NCBI GenBank assembly: GCA_030248065.1
Contig: JASAMV010008941.1
Location: 1-64,000, forward strand
Length of the DNA: 64,000 bases
Source: Rhynchonema sp. JSB1_4
Taxonomy: Eukaryota > Nematoda > Chromadorea > Monhysterida > Xyalidae
Reading direction: 5' to 3'
The notes beneath the pieces were generated by a model that was not told the DNA's origin, searched no databases, and saw only the letters and a program-made list of their open reading frames with translations. The position numbers were made by a program, and so were the translations under genes. This document shows, piece by piece, positions 37,056-47,460 of the stretch (its first letter is position 1; the number at the start of each line of letters is the position of its first letter).

Positions 37056-37249
37056 TGAACCCAAATTCCTATTATGCTGGCCGGCGGTACCAAAGAGGGA
37101 GAGGTTTCGGGTCGGCATTTCTCAGAGGTTTTCTTGGTACAGTAATCCCGTATGCATTAAGGACAGCCAATCTCGGCTTAAAATCTAAATCATTCAAAAC
37201 AATCCAAGCCAAAGGAAAACGCAAACGAACTCGCGATGTGCTCTCATAA
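37055..37249 (+). CDS. 64-aa basic, Gly/Arg-rich minor virion protein candidate
   Basis: ATG at 37055 on the preceding stop. The start YYAGRRYQRGRGFGSAFLRGF and the hydrophobic GTVIPYALRTA are typical of a short protein found between penton and capsid genes in Polintons, comparable in layout to adenovirus pX/pVI-like peptides. Basic tail (GKRKRTR). The stop overlaps the next ATG (TAATG). Confidence 0.6.
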   Translation: MNPNSYYAGRRYQRGRGFGSAFLRGFLGTVIPYALRTANLGLKSKSFKTIQAKGKRKRTRDVLS

Positions 37250-37392
37250 TGCCTAGAAAACGCAGAGTAAAAAGAACGTACCGTAAACGCCAGATTGGGA
37301 GAGGTAGACGTCGAGCCTTTGGTCATTCCCCATTCGTCGGAAAGTTTAAAAAGTATGGCACGAAACGGCGAAGACGTCAACGTCGGCGCTAG
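37249..37392 (+). CDS. 47-aa Arg/Lys-rich core protein
   Basis: ATG at 37249 sharing bases with the previous stop (TAATG); stop TAG at 37390-37392. Over half of the 47 residues are Arg or Lys, ending in runs such as RRRRQRRR. Such a protamine-like peptide fits a DNA-condensing core protein. Its end overlaps the start of the major capsid gene (37355) in another frame. Compare the inner element's 105-aa Arg-rich protein, also next to its capsid gene. Confidence 0.6.
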   Translation: MPRKRRVKRTYRKRQIGRGRRRAFGHSPFVGKFKKYGTKRRRRQRRR

Positions 37393-38665
37393 TCTTGCCC
37401 CAAGTTGTCTAGATGTGTTTAGTTCCATGCCAAGCCAAGTAACCATTCAGAAGACAATCTTGCAGGAGATACAACCAACCAATGCCATGACAAAAAATTC
37501 ATGCATTGAGTTTATGATCAATGGGAGCAATCTCTGGTTAAATACCGATGCCATATACTTGCGCACATGGATGAGAATAGTAAAGAAACCAGCGACAGCT
37601 ATTACCGCCACCGACGAAGTTTCGTGCATAAATTTCCCAGCATTATGCGCTTTCGGCCAGTTACGTGTTTATGTCAACGGAACGTTGGTGGAGAACCACC
37701 AAGATTTGTCTTACATGGGATTTTTAAGCACCGTTTTAAATAATGACCTCACATACAAGCAAGGCATATTGCGTTGTGGAAGTTTTGCTCTTGATAATGA
37801 TGCAAACTCGGATACCAAAAACAGTGCGTCTTATAAACAGCAAAAAGAACTTTTCAAGGAAAGCAAAACCAAAGAGTTGATGGCCCGATTGTCTGTTGGC
37901 GGCATCTTTAACCTTGGCAAACGATTGCCACCTTTTGTATCTCTGAAAATTGAACTTTGGCCTAATTCTGATCATTTCAATACAATTACTTACGATGCGA
38001 ACACAATGCAAAACTATGAATTGCAAATTTTGAAAGCCTCTTTATTTGTTGAAAAACATCTCTGTTCGGACACATTCAATCTGGGTGTGGAGTCAAAACT
38101 CCGCACGCGCCCAATGGTGTTTCCAATGAACAAAGTAATCATGAGAAACATATTGATTCCAAGTGGAATGTCCGAATCCCCCAATCATACTTTATTTCGT
38201 GGCCCACAACCGTCAAGAATAATAGTAGCTTTGGTCGATGACAAAGTTTTTCGTGGTCTCAGCAGCAAGAACCGATACGTTTTTCCGAACGCCGACGTGG
38301 CCGTGGTCTCAGTGCGCGTGGGCAGCGAAGTTTATCCATTCGAAGCCGATAGCCAGCCAGCTGACTTTGACAACGATAAATATAGTTTGAATTTCTTGAG
38401 GATGTACAAAAGTTTGTGTCTGGAAAATGAAGGATTTGGTGACATGGATTATGTGTCTTTCAAGAATAATCTTTGTTTGCACTTGATTGACATGGGACAG
38501 TCACAGTTACCCGTGTGGGAACTCACTCGCTATAGTGATTGCACAATATCTATAAAATTCACAAAAAACACAACAGTAGCCTTACGTGCTCTTGTGTTGG
38601 CTGAGGTCCAATGCGAAATGATGATTAACAACGAGCGAAATGTAATTTTCCAACCTGAAATATGA
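37355..38665 (+). CDS. MCP: Major capsid protein, double jelly-roll type (outer element)
   Basis: 436 aa from ATG 37355. An upstream ATG at 37295 in this frame lies within the core-protein gene and gives an atypical start. The beginning (SCLDVFSSMPSQVTI, then TNAMTKNSCIEFMING) and the first jelly-roll (LNTDAIYLRTWMRIVK, FGQLRVYVNGTLVE) are typical of Polinton/adintovirus major capsids. The end (NTTVALRALVLAEVQCEM) matches the conserved final strand. It overlaps the protease start by 4 nt (ATGA). It would form the trimeric capsomers. Confidence 0.88.
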   Translation: MARNGEDVNVGASLAPSCLDVFSSMPSQVTIQKTILQEIQPTNAMTKNSCIEFMINGSNLWLNTDAIYLRTWMRIVKKPATAITATDEVSCINFPALCAFGQLRVYVNGTLVENHQDLSYMGFLSTVLNNDLTYKQGILRCGSFALDNDANSDTKNSASYKQQKELFKESKTKELMARLSVGGIFNLGKRLPPFVSLKIELWPNSDHFNTITYDANTMQNYELQILKASLFVEKHLCSDTFNLGVESKLRTRPMVFPMNKVIMRNILIPSGMSESPNHTLFRGPQPSRIIVALVDDKVFRGLSSKNRYVFPNADVAVVSVRVGSEVYPFEADSQPADFDNDKYSLNFLRMYKSLCLENEGFGDMDYVSFKNNLCLHLIDMGQSQLPVWELTRYSDCTISIKFTKNTTVALRALVLAEVQCEMMINNERNVIFQPEI

Positions 38666-39075
38666 AAGCACCACATTTACTAAAATTCATTAAAAAACAC
38701 CCGAAATTGCGTACGCGGGTGTTGGGGGTAACACCGCGTGACATGATACCAAAATTGCGTGCAGGATACGCAGTAATTGCCAATACGGACCCAAACAATA
38801 AACCGGGCACGCACTGGATCGTTCTTGTTTCCACAAAAAGTGGCAGATACTTTTTTGACAGTTTCGGGCGAGCACCCATGTTCAAAGAGTTTCATTCTCG
38901 CTCTCACAACACTAAATGTGTCCAGTCCAAGCGAAGAAACACGTGCGGCCAACATTGTTTATTTTTTCTGTTTCACCATTTTGTTCTTGGATTATCGCCA
39001 TCATTTGTTATGCGATCTGTTTATTCCAATGATGTATTTTTGAATGACAACACTGTTTGCAAATTTGTGAAATGA
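38662..39075 (+). CDS. Adenain-like cysteine protease (outer element)
   Basis: 137 aa, ATG at 38662 overlapping the capsid stop. Active-site His in GTHWIVLV, Asp in YFFDSFGR, and Cys in NTCGQHCLFF with the usual C-G. The N-terminus (KAPHLLKFIKKHPKLRTRVLGV) fits the family. Shorter than adenovirus protease (about 200 aa) but normal for Polintons. AATAAA at 39075-39080 overlaps the stop and probably ends the plus-strand cluster. Confidence 0.9.
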   Translation: MKAPHLLKFIKKHPKLRTRVLGVTPRDMIPKLRAGYAVIANTDPNNKPGTHWIVLVSTKSGRYFFDSFGRAPMFKEFHSRSHNTKCVQSKRRNTCGQHCLFFLFHHFVLGLSPSFVMRSVYSNDVFLNDNTVCKFVK

Positions 39076-39099
39076 ATAAAAAAAACTTCCGAATTGAAG

Positions 39100-39611
39100 C
39101 ATTAGCATGCGCATGAGTGTGCGCCAGTTTTTGCACATGCCCACCTTGCTAAATCAGGCGCGAAACATTATAACACACAAATGTCCCCTTGCAACTGTTT
39201 TCTGCGTGGTTGGCAGGTCAACAAAATGACTGGCTTTCTTTATGTCTCATGTCAAACCAACCCTCCGTGTCTTTCTTTGATTCATGGATAATTTCCCACT
39301 TTGTGGAAAAAAAATTATAATTTTTATTCAGTTTACACGAAAAAATCAAAAAAAAGGACCAAAAGTCCACCTGCAGAATTATAATTTGTTTACTTTGTAT
39401 GCTCCTTGCTAAATCAGGCGCGAAACATTATAAACAATACACTGATGCCCCCCTTACAGAATCAGAACTCGCCCACCTTGCTGAATCAGGCATGAAACAT
39501 TATCGGTGCAACACCCGATCACCTTGATCATTCAGGCAACATCGCAGCCGTCCCCCAAACCTGTCATGCAAAAATGACCATTGTTGGCACTTTCTGCATG
39601 ACAGTACTACT
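39100..39611. other. Right end region of outer element with short direct repeats
   Basis: No gene. Three copies of a TTGC(T/G)(A)AATCAGGC(G/A)(C/T)GAAACATTAT-type motif lie near 39153, 39408 and 39477, with a fourth degenerate one near 39519. At 39563-39602 GTCATGCA and TGCATGAC form an 8-bp inverted repeat enclosing TTGTTGGC. It is directly followed by AGTACTACT ending at 39611, which would be a Polinton-like terminus. A non-LTR fragment starts right after. The matching left end is not in the window. Confidence 0.4.
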
Positions 39612-39617
39612 TACACC

Positions 39618-39860
39618 CAGTTAAATCAAGTGAATCAGCTGGGCAACTACAACAAGACATAGACAAAATTGCCAACTTCTTTGCCAGTAAACTGCTGAAA
39701 GTAGATGAGACTATGACAAAAATTATGACGTTCCGTCGAGCTAAGTCAACATCGAAACAAAATCCTAAAGTTACAATCAACGGTTCTGTAATCGACTGCG
39801 TAAGTTCATACAAGTACCTTGGAGTACTTTTAGACGAACAGCTAAATTACAATCTGCAAT
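39618..39860 (+). pseudogene. Non-LTR retrotransposon reverse transcriptase fragment
   Basis: About 80 codons in one frame: helix QLQQDIDKIANFFAS, then TINGSVIDCVSSYKYLGVLLD, the YLG-x-x-(L/I)D element typical of the C-terminal part of Jockey/CR1/RTE-type RT domains. Truncated at both sides. It abuts the proposed right end of the outer Polinton. Confidence 0.75.
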
Positions 39861-39966
39861 GTTGCAAATTTTCATGTTGAGCGATACTACTCAAATGGGA
39901 ACACGCAACAACATATGACAGTATGCTTCAGCAAATTGGATGGTGTTTGGTTGGGTCATAAAGTTA

Positions 39967-40373
39967 TTATTGATTATGCCCACCGTTGAACGTTAGTGAA
40001 GTCGGCCATGTCGCCTGCGCGTGTTGTTGATTTGATTGACCACCATTGCGGTTGTTGCCATTGACATCCATTGGTCCATCATCTGCTGTCGTAAATAGAT
40101 TACGACGCACTTCTTTGAATCGACGAGGAGGTTTCAGTGGTACCGTTTCATGCGGGTCGTGCATGAACTGTTGTTGATGACATTCAGCGAACCTGCCCGT
40201 GTTCTGGTACAAAATGTGTGGATCGGCCATCTCTTGCGTTCGCGATGTGTGGTACCCTGGTCTTGAATACATCAATACATTATCTTCTCCATCGCCGGCA
40301 TCCATTGCTCTGAGCTTTTTACAGTACTCGGGATCGCCACCGTACTCTTCACTCCATGGACGTTTTTCTGCTT
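39967..40373 (-). pseudogene. Possible C-terminal tail of the Env-like relic
   Basis: A 112-aa frame from ATG 40305, open upstream to about 40373. Acidic start, then Lys/Arg (PLKPPRRFKEVRRNLF) and an Asn/Gln-rich end. No family signature. It lies downstream of, and on the same strand as, the Gc-like fragment at 40.67-40.97 kb, so it may be the cytoplasmic tail of the same protein. Confidence 0.3.
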
Positions 40374-40669
40374 ACGGATACCGAATCTGTGAAACATCAG
40401 TTCCTCCCAGCCCTGCGCCAGCTGATGGCCGCGGCATGGGGGACTTGAATAAATTGGGGTGCCGTGAAACATCATACGCACCACGCACTGCGTTCGTCTC
40501 AGCGGTTGCTGGTACGTCGGCAGTCGTGGACGGGGTGCGGGGTAGACCGATTTGCGATGGAGAGATAGCGCGAATGCGACTCGAACAAAAAAACGCGAGT
40601 TTTGATGTAGTAGCGCCTCCCGCGGGTGACAACGCCAGTTCGATCGTTTCGTGGTAATCGTGTTTGTGA

Positions 40670-40972
40670 AGTGTTGCTCGGTTGAACATACGTTTTGTAG
40701 AACACACATGCTGGGGTGCAAAGAAAGCAGGAATTTTCCCAGCAGGAGGGTCCGTTCTCGCAAAATGTGAGTCCAGAGGTGTTTTGGACATCACTGAGCT
40801 CGTCAATTTTAGATTTGACAGTCGTTTCCTCGCAGATTGTCTTGGCGCATGAACCAGCTCCTGGATAGCGTCTCACTGACTTGACATGCATTTCGTAGCT
40901 GCGACTGAAATAACTGCTGCTCTTTTTGCATCGCAGTTCGATGTCCATGGTTGCAATGTTCAGTGAGCCCAA
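40670..40972 (-). pseudogene. Class II (phlebovirus Gc-like) Env fragment of a retroelement
   Basis: The pattern VRRYPGAGSCAK-x(n)-GLTFCENGPSCW-x3-CFLCTPACVFYKTYV matches the Cys-rich fusion-domain region of phlebovirus Gc-like Env proteins carried by some BEL/Pao-type elements of invertebrates. About 100 residues are recognisable. Downstream the likely continuation moves to another frame (MFNRATLHKHDYHE...), so the copy is frameshifted. The frame ends near 40499. Upstream the Env-like similarity is lost. Confidence 0.5.
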
Positions 40973-41087
40973 TAGCTCACCGCTGTGCCATACACATGGA
41001 ACAACATCACGTTCACGGTTGCTTCAATCACTCAGCCCACCATGCCCATACTAGCCTCTACTTTCGTCACCGACGGCAAAAGAGTCG

Positions 41088-41444
41088 CTAATGTGGAGCA
41101 AAGTAGTGGACGCGGTCAGCCAGTCGCTGGTGAACTCGGTGACGTGCAGTGTGGCACATACGAGCAAGCCAGGGAACTGGACTGCTACTTGGCATCAGGC
41201 TTGTGTCAATGTCAACAACGGATGTCCAAAGTGGACTGTGTGCAATGCGCAACTCGGTACTGCCAGTCAGCATTTTCCATAGTACAGAAACTTGACCATG
41301 CAAGTTAGCGGTTTCTTCGTTTCGAAGACCATCGCAGAAAACGGCACAATTTGTTGCTTTCTCAACGCACAGCAGTGCCCAATGGGTATAACCCATGAAC
41401 ACCGGCACGAAGCAGAATTCCCAACTGTCATGTTCTGACATCAA
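41088..41444 (-). pseudogene. Possible Ulp1/C48-like peptidase fragment
   Basis: The segment YTHWALLCVEKATNCAVFCDGL resembles the catalytic His and Asp region of C48 proteases found in some DNA transposons. No Cys box is visible downstream in frame. Low confidence. Confidence 0.25.
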
Positions 41445-41650
41445 TTGGCCTCATTTCCATTTCTCAAAGTTGTCGCGGTATTGCCATACTTCTGCATTCA
41501 TGACTGCGTTTATAATTTTGTCTGTCCACCACTCATGAATTCATCATGTTGTGTTGGTTTGTGCTTTGCGCTGCAGGTCGCATGGACTTTGTGGTATTAT
41601 GGTCCAATTTGTTGCCAGGTCCCCTCACTTTAGACCCCGTCTCACACTAG

Positions 41651-41991
41651 CTCGGCTTCAACAACAACACCAACCACTTCCACGCCAACCACCACCAAGC
41701 TGCCGGTAGGGCGTATCCGCTGCTTCTTATCTCTTCCCATTTGTCTTATTTTGAACCCCCGTCCCTTCAGACCGCTCCGACGACCACCACATCTCAGATT
41801 ACTACAACGCCCCTGGTAAGGCTTTCCTCCTCTTGCCCGTTTCGACTCTTCCCCGCACTTTTCATTTTTTGCCCCAGACCACAACAACCTCGTCATCGAC
41901 AGCCTCAACCACCTACTCGTCCACGCTCCCTCCTTCCTCGGTCCGTTATCGACATTTTGTTCTCAACAGTTTTGTCGACTCGGTCTTCTAA
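41651..41991 (+). CDS. Thr-rich mini-exons of a mucin-like spliced gene (3' part)
   Basis: Three candidate exons: 41651-41705 (acceptor CACACTAG, donor CCG|GTAGGG), 41771-41815 (acceptor CCCTTCAG, donor CTG|GTAAGG) and 41878-41991 with the stop (acceptor GCCCCAG). Introns are 65 and 62 nt. In the compatible frame they encode Thr/Ser/Pro-rich segments such as TAPTTTTSQITTTPL. Junctions after 41705 and 41815 are phase 0. This is a heavily O-glycosylated, stalk-like composition. The 5' exons were not found. Confidence 0.45.
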
Positions 41992-42529
41992 AACATAAAC
42001 CATCTAGCTAGACCACATGTTTCAAGCAAGCTGTGGGTGGGGTTGATGGAGGAGGCGGCTGAATTGTCAGAGAAATCCAGCGCACGAGTAACCTGAACCC
42101 GCTTTAGGTTTTCAGCACAATAAGCACGGTCGCCATACCGGCAAATGCTCGTTGGATGATCCTGGTTCAGAAATTTATCCTCTTTTCAAATGTCACTTGT
42201 TCATAACAACAACTCTCCGTATTTTTTGTGGCGCCACCGCCAACCCGCCCCCAATTCTTCTGCCACGCCGGCCGATGCGCCATCCGAACGCACGAACAAG
42301 GTCCGCGTCTGTTTTGTATTTATGAGCGGTGGAGCAGGTCTGTTGACTAATGTTGCGCTCCCGCTTTCAGATCTCAACCTGGTCCACCATAGGACTTCCC
42401 TCCGCCGGTGCCGGGGTGTGACTTTGAATATGCCCGACATGCGTCGCTTACTTCACGTCGCTATTTACGTGTGCGTTCGTTGCAACACGCCGTTGACCAT
42501 CGACATCGGAGAACGGCCAATTTCTCGAC

Positions 42530-43244
42530 GTGACAAACTTGCATGAAACACCTCCTGGAACGCAACCGACATTGGGATCGGAAGTCGGTGGCTTCCCCGG
42601 TAGATCGCGTCAAAAAGGAACGGTTTGGTGGTGTGTCGTCAACAAATCGTGGTTCCCGACATTCAGCCAATATGAAAGCGAACTGTGGACTTGCGTCAAT
42701 CAGAAACTGAACATCATGAAGGAAGCACGTCCAGAAGAATGCATCGAGTTCTGTTCGAAACCCCGTCGCTCGAACAACGAACTGGTGCAAATAGTGACGA
42801 AACGCAAGGAGCTGACAGGAAAATGGCCGATGGATCTCGGTGAAGATCACGCCACCATGCTGACGCACTTCAATATGTTCACATTGAGTGACGAACTGCA
42901 GGCCGTTCTGAGTGCCAACAAGAAATTGGATTATCGAATGCGTGTCAGGACTGAACTACGCAATCTACCAACACCCGATCTGAACATACGGGAGGAATAT
43001 TGCAGAATATTGCATGAACTACCATGTCATGGATTACTGCGCGCTATTCACGGAGTTCTTCATCAAATTGTGGTTCGAGGAACCAAACGGCCATGCCTAT
43101 CGACTGCTGACAGGTACGGAGTTCGAGTTCATCTACATCTGCACGTCGATGGTGGTCATGGGCTTCAAGAACCCGGTCACGAATCGCTATCAGATCAAAC
43201 CACTTATGGAACCGACACCGAACGACCACATTGCTCGATGGTAA
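42530..43244 (+). pseudogene. Unrecognised protein-coding relic with a frame change
   Basis: A protein-like frame runs from about 42590 (GTVWWCVVNKSWFPTFSQYE...) to about 43010. Protein-like sequence continues in another frame from 43014 to 43244 (DYCALFTEFFIKLWFEEPNG...). The change of frame near 43010 suggests one indel in a longer ORF. No family recognised. An Arg-rich region follows to about 43900, suggesting a basic tail or nucleic-acid-binding protein. Probably part of a decayed mobile element. Confidence 0.35.
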
Positions 43245-43960
43245 CGACTGATAACGTGTTAAGGGCGGGATCGAGAACGCGTGTAATGCTCGTCAGGCTG
43301 AACTCAAGGAGAACAACGCGTATCTGACCAGACACAGGTCGGGATTGAAGTGCATTGACACAGGAACGCTGGAAATTGAATGTCGGGCTGATACCGCACA
43401 GTTGTCGGGTCAACAACCCGAAACCGCGAGGGAAGGGATGATCGGGATCGTGGCAGATCGGCTCGCTCAGAGTCGTGAACGACTACGCAATCGGATGGTT
43501 CGTCACGCGACCCAGGAACGTCCAGCCGTGGTACCCGTGTTGACCGTGACCCTTCACGTCATCGTTTCGGCGATTCGCTACGTGAACGTCCCCGTCACCG
43601 CAGCGGAAGTCCAGGTGGCCGCCCAGGTAGTCGAAACTGCCGCGTGAGCCGAACGTCGCAACAACAATCGATTCGAGGCCGTCGCACGTCGCCGGCGCCT
43701 CCACATCGTTCGCGACGTGAACAGCAAGAACAAACGTTGTTGTCAGTCACGCAGGAGGAAGCGAATCGATTGCATCCCAGGGATGTTGAACGCGGACCGA
43801 ATGGAGAACTGTACCGTCGAGTTGACCCGCGCGATCGTAGTCGCGGAACGACGCGTCGTCACCGCCGTCGCGTTCAGTGACGCGCATATCGCAAAAGCGT
43901 GGTCGTCAGAGCAGCGAACGTCGCTCGCGAACGTCGCCGCGTCGCAGGTAGCCTGATTCG
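43245..43960 (+). other. Arg/Ser-rich coding-like region
   Basis: GC-rich with CGNCG periodicity. Several overlapping plus-strand frames give Arg/Ser/Gln-rich protein (for example RGRRTSPAPPHRSRREQQ). It could be the disordered tail of the preceding relic. A similar Arg/Ser-rich region lies on the minus strand at 61.7-62.1 kb. Confidence 0.3.
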
Positions 43961-46807
43961 TCAAGTAAAATCCTGATGGTGCATAATGCCACAGGTGGGG
44001 TTCTAGTAACCTCGTTCGTCGTTATCTCGATATCACCTACTAACATCGTTATTTTCGTCGGTGAACATCATGTCTTCATATTCTACTATTTCTTCGTTAT
44101 GAACTTCTCTTCGCATCATTTCCACTTTTATCGATTCGTACGTCGAAATGGTCGCAAGAATCACCGGTCGTCGCAAGGATGAACGTCTGGTGGAATCCTC
44201 ACAATTATATCATGTATTTGATTTGTATCGATTCTTCTGTAGTTTTCGTATTCGCTACTGTGTTTGTGTCTTCGTTATCGCTGTTATGATTATCGTCATT
44301 TTATCGTAAACCGTTATCTCGTTATCGTAATCTCGTTCCGTCGTTATATTCTCCTCTCGTCAGTTTCGTGAGTCGCCTGAGCTTTCTCTCTTTGCACTTC
44401 ATTTAGGTTTCTCGTAATTATGTTGAACGCATTGAACGCACCACACTGGTTTTTTCTTGCGTCATCTCGTTTTTACTGTGCCCTAAGCGTTTGTTTATCG
44501 TGTTGTCGTTTGTCGTGTCTTGCAGTTTGTGTACTGTTGGTTTGTCTTTGTCGCGTTTCCGTTAGTTTATTCTGTGTGCGCTTTGTTCGATTTTCTTGCT
44601 GCCGTAGTTTTATTCAACCATTAATTTTTTTTTGTGTTAAAGTTAAAAAGTCAAATTCAACGGTAGTCATCGGTAGTCAACGGTAGACATCGGCAAGTAG
44701 TCATCGGTAGTCATCGGTAGCTCAACGCATCAGTGCTTCACATCTCCCATGTCGCCATGACTGAACTGCCGTGTGCGCATTCGAGTCCATGCATCATGTG
44801 GATATGGTGCTTCATGCGATCGCTTATTCGCGTGTAATTTGTCTAGATCAATTGATCCAAGTAATTCAACTGATCCTGAACTGACGGCATTGTTATAAAC
44901 TGAGGAAGGGTGGCATGAACGCATTGGGCCTAGTGCGCCCGCCTTAAGTGGCAGCATGCGGTCTCAACCGTCATCTACAATGTTCTTCATTCTTCAACGC
45001 AAACGAACAATCGAACAGTGGCTTCTACCATCGTGTCGCCTTCAATGTTGGTCGACCGGCACTCTATTCTACAACCTTAATCGTATTCCGTATCGTAAAT
45101 GTTATGTTGGTGATGTTGGCTACGAACTCTATGCGTCATCTTAAATGAACGATTTCGTCGTGTCTACGTCAGCTTTCGCAGTCGCTCGCCAAACTTGGTG
45201 CGTGGGAGATGTGGCCGGCTTCGACAATGTCCTTCCCTGGCTGAGGAAATGAAAGAAAGAGATTCGTCAGTGAATTTTAGGTTGTCTCTTGTAGTTTTCT
45301 GTGTGTGTTCTGAGTTTTGTGACACTGCGCTAACCTCGTTTGGTAAACGTGATATCGAGAACCAACAGGCGGGATCTATCTGTGGCTGAATCAGGCGTGA
45401 ATCGCAACCACGGAGTTGACCGAGCGTCACTCGGCGGGGCTTTTTGAGAAGGTTTGGCCTTTGTCGTTCTTTGTGTGTGAAACCGTGTTTGCAGCTTAGG
45501 CCGGCTCGCCCCGTCGACAGTCACTCCGGTCGGGCCTCCCTGTGTCGTGTGAGGCCGTATCGTTGGGTGGCACAGCCGTGCATAGTGCCGCCCCGCCCCC
45601 GATTACAAAATCATATTGGGTGCGCCGAGTGAGTGTATGGTTGGCGCTATTGCATCCTTGCGACATCGTGCGTCCGAAACTCGAAATCCGTCAATGCTTG
45701 ATGCGCAAAAGTCCGTATCGACCAGTCATGTGTGCGTGAAGGGTGCTGAATCGACGAGAGACCTCATGTCGCGATGAAAGCGCTTCCGTGTGCATCAACA
45801 TGACAAATGCAAGTCGGAGACATCGAACAAGATCGGTCCCAAACCACAAACGCAAACGGGCGTGTGTGCTGATGTTGCGGTGCCATTGAAACCATTAAAC
45901 GGCACGATTCAAACAGCGACACGCGAAATTTTATTACCGAACGGACTCGAATAGGACTGACAGTGACATGACCGAGAAACTGAAAATCGGAATCGAACCG
46001 GTGGCTGAGCGAAATGGGCGCGGGAACAGTCGTTATGATTTGCGTGATGTTGAGCCACCCGTGTAATAGCGTCACAACAAGAGCAAAAAAATTGTACGTA
46101 TTGTACGTTTATCGTTGTTGAGTTCGATTAATAATTTTATTTCATCGCGTTTGCCGTTGTCGATGTTAAATTTCGTTCGTGCTGTTCTATGCTCGATTGT
46201 TTGTTGTTTATGTTCCCGTGTTCCGCTACACAAGATAACCGAAACATATAACGATGCTGTGTGACGGTGACAAACGTTCCAATCTAACGCTTGAACGAAT
46301 CTGTATTTACAGTAAAATCGGTTGATGATCGCACCAAGTAAACGGCGAAGAACGCGAGTGTCTTGTAACCGAATAGAGTGGTGACTGGTAGGGGGCTTAC
46401 ACATTTGCGATGTGGCACGCAACGTCTGCACATATCTGTATGCTTTTTGTACTGGTGCTATTTGGTGCTTGTTCATTACTCGATGAGTTGATTTTCTATT
46501 TTTTGTTCATTGCTGTGGATATCGAATGGAATGGAAAAATTATATTGAACACGACGGTGCGGGAATAACAAGAACAGAATTTTGATTTTTGAATTGATAT
46601 TGACTGATAATTCCTTTGCTGCTCACTCTCGGTGAGCGACATGCTCTGAACAGAGCACCAGTAATTGTGGATCAAATGTATGGATATTATGAGTGTTATA
46701 TTTGTACGGCGACTTCCTTGTTGGCTTGAATGCGGGAGCACTTGTAAACGAGTTCCACAAATTTCGAGCCAGCGTACAGACGTCGTGATTTCTGATTACG
46801 CTATTTG
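43961..46807. other. Low-information intergenic region
   Basis: No gene supported. It holds a short tandem repeat at about 44658-44725 (units CGGTAGTCA(T/A)) and TCG-rich DNA at 44010-44390. Short frames are random-looking. Confidence 0.4.
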
Positions 46808-47460
46808 GATTTATTCATGAATTTATATTGAAAATGTTCACGTTAGCCAGCGAGCTTTCCCCTAAACACGGTTGACTTGCCCATGGCCTTCACTGAACGA
46901 TGCAAGTGCAAACAACTGTAAAATACACCAGTGCTGAACAACCATCATCTCATCTCAGTAATAATGAGTAACTGCCTTCTCTGATTTTACTGGTTTATTC
47001 CGAATCATCATGCAATACGGTATATGAAGGATGCAACGCGAATGAATGGTTAAAAAAACGTCTTTCAATGGATTCCTGTCGCGACGAAAGTTATGTACAT
47101 TTTACATTCACAAAATACACAAGTCCGAACCGCACTGCAACTGAACATGCAACGTAAGATCACACATTATAAGCGTTCACAAGCTGTTATCAGTCATGCG
47201 AGTGTTCTAAGCTCACATGCTGCCTAGTCACAAGATTAGCCTACACAAATTTGTCACAACATCCTCCCCGCCTCATATTGAGACTCAGACAGAACTGAAT
47301 ATGCACGTCTCAAAGGAATATTTCCAAAAGGTTGTGAATATGCATCAATAATCACAATTGTTGTCTACGCAACTAGTTCAGGTGCCTTGAGATACCACAG
47401 GCTCTCAACGGATCCAGCTGTGGCACTCCAAACTGTCTTTTATCTCTTATCAGCTGTCTC

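Noticed and set aside
37295..37354. Upstream start for the outer major capsid
   Set aside because: The extra 20 residues overlap the Arg-rich core protein and do not look like the family start; ATG 37355 gives the usual N-terminus.
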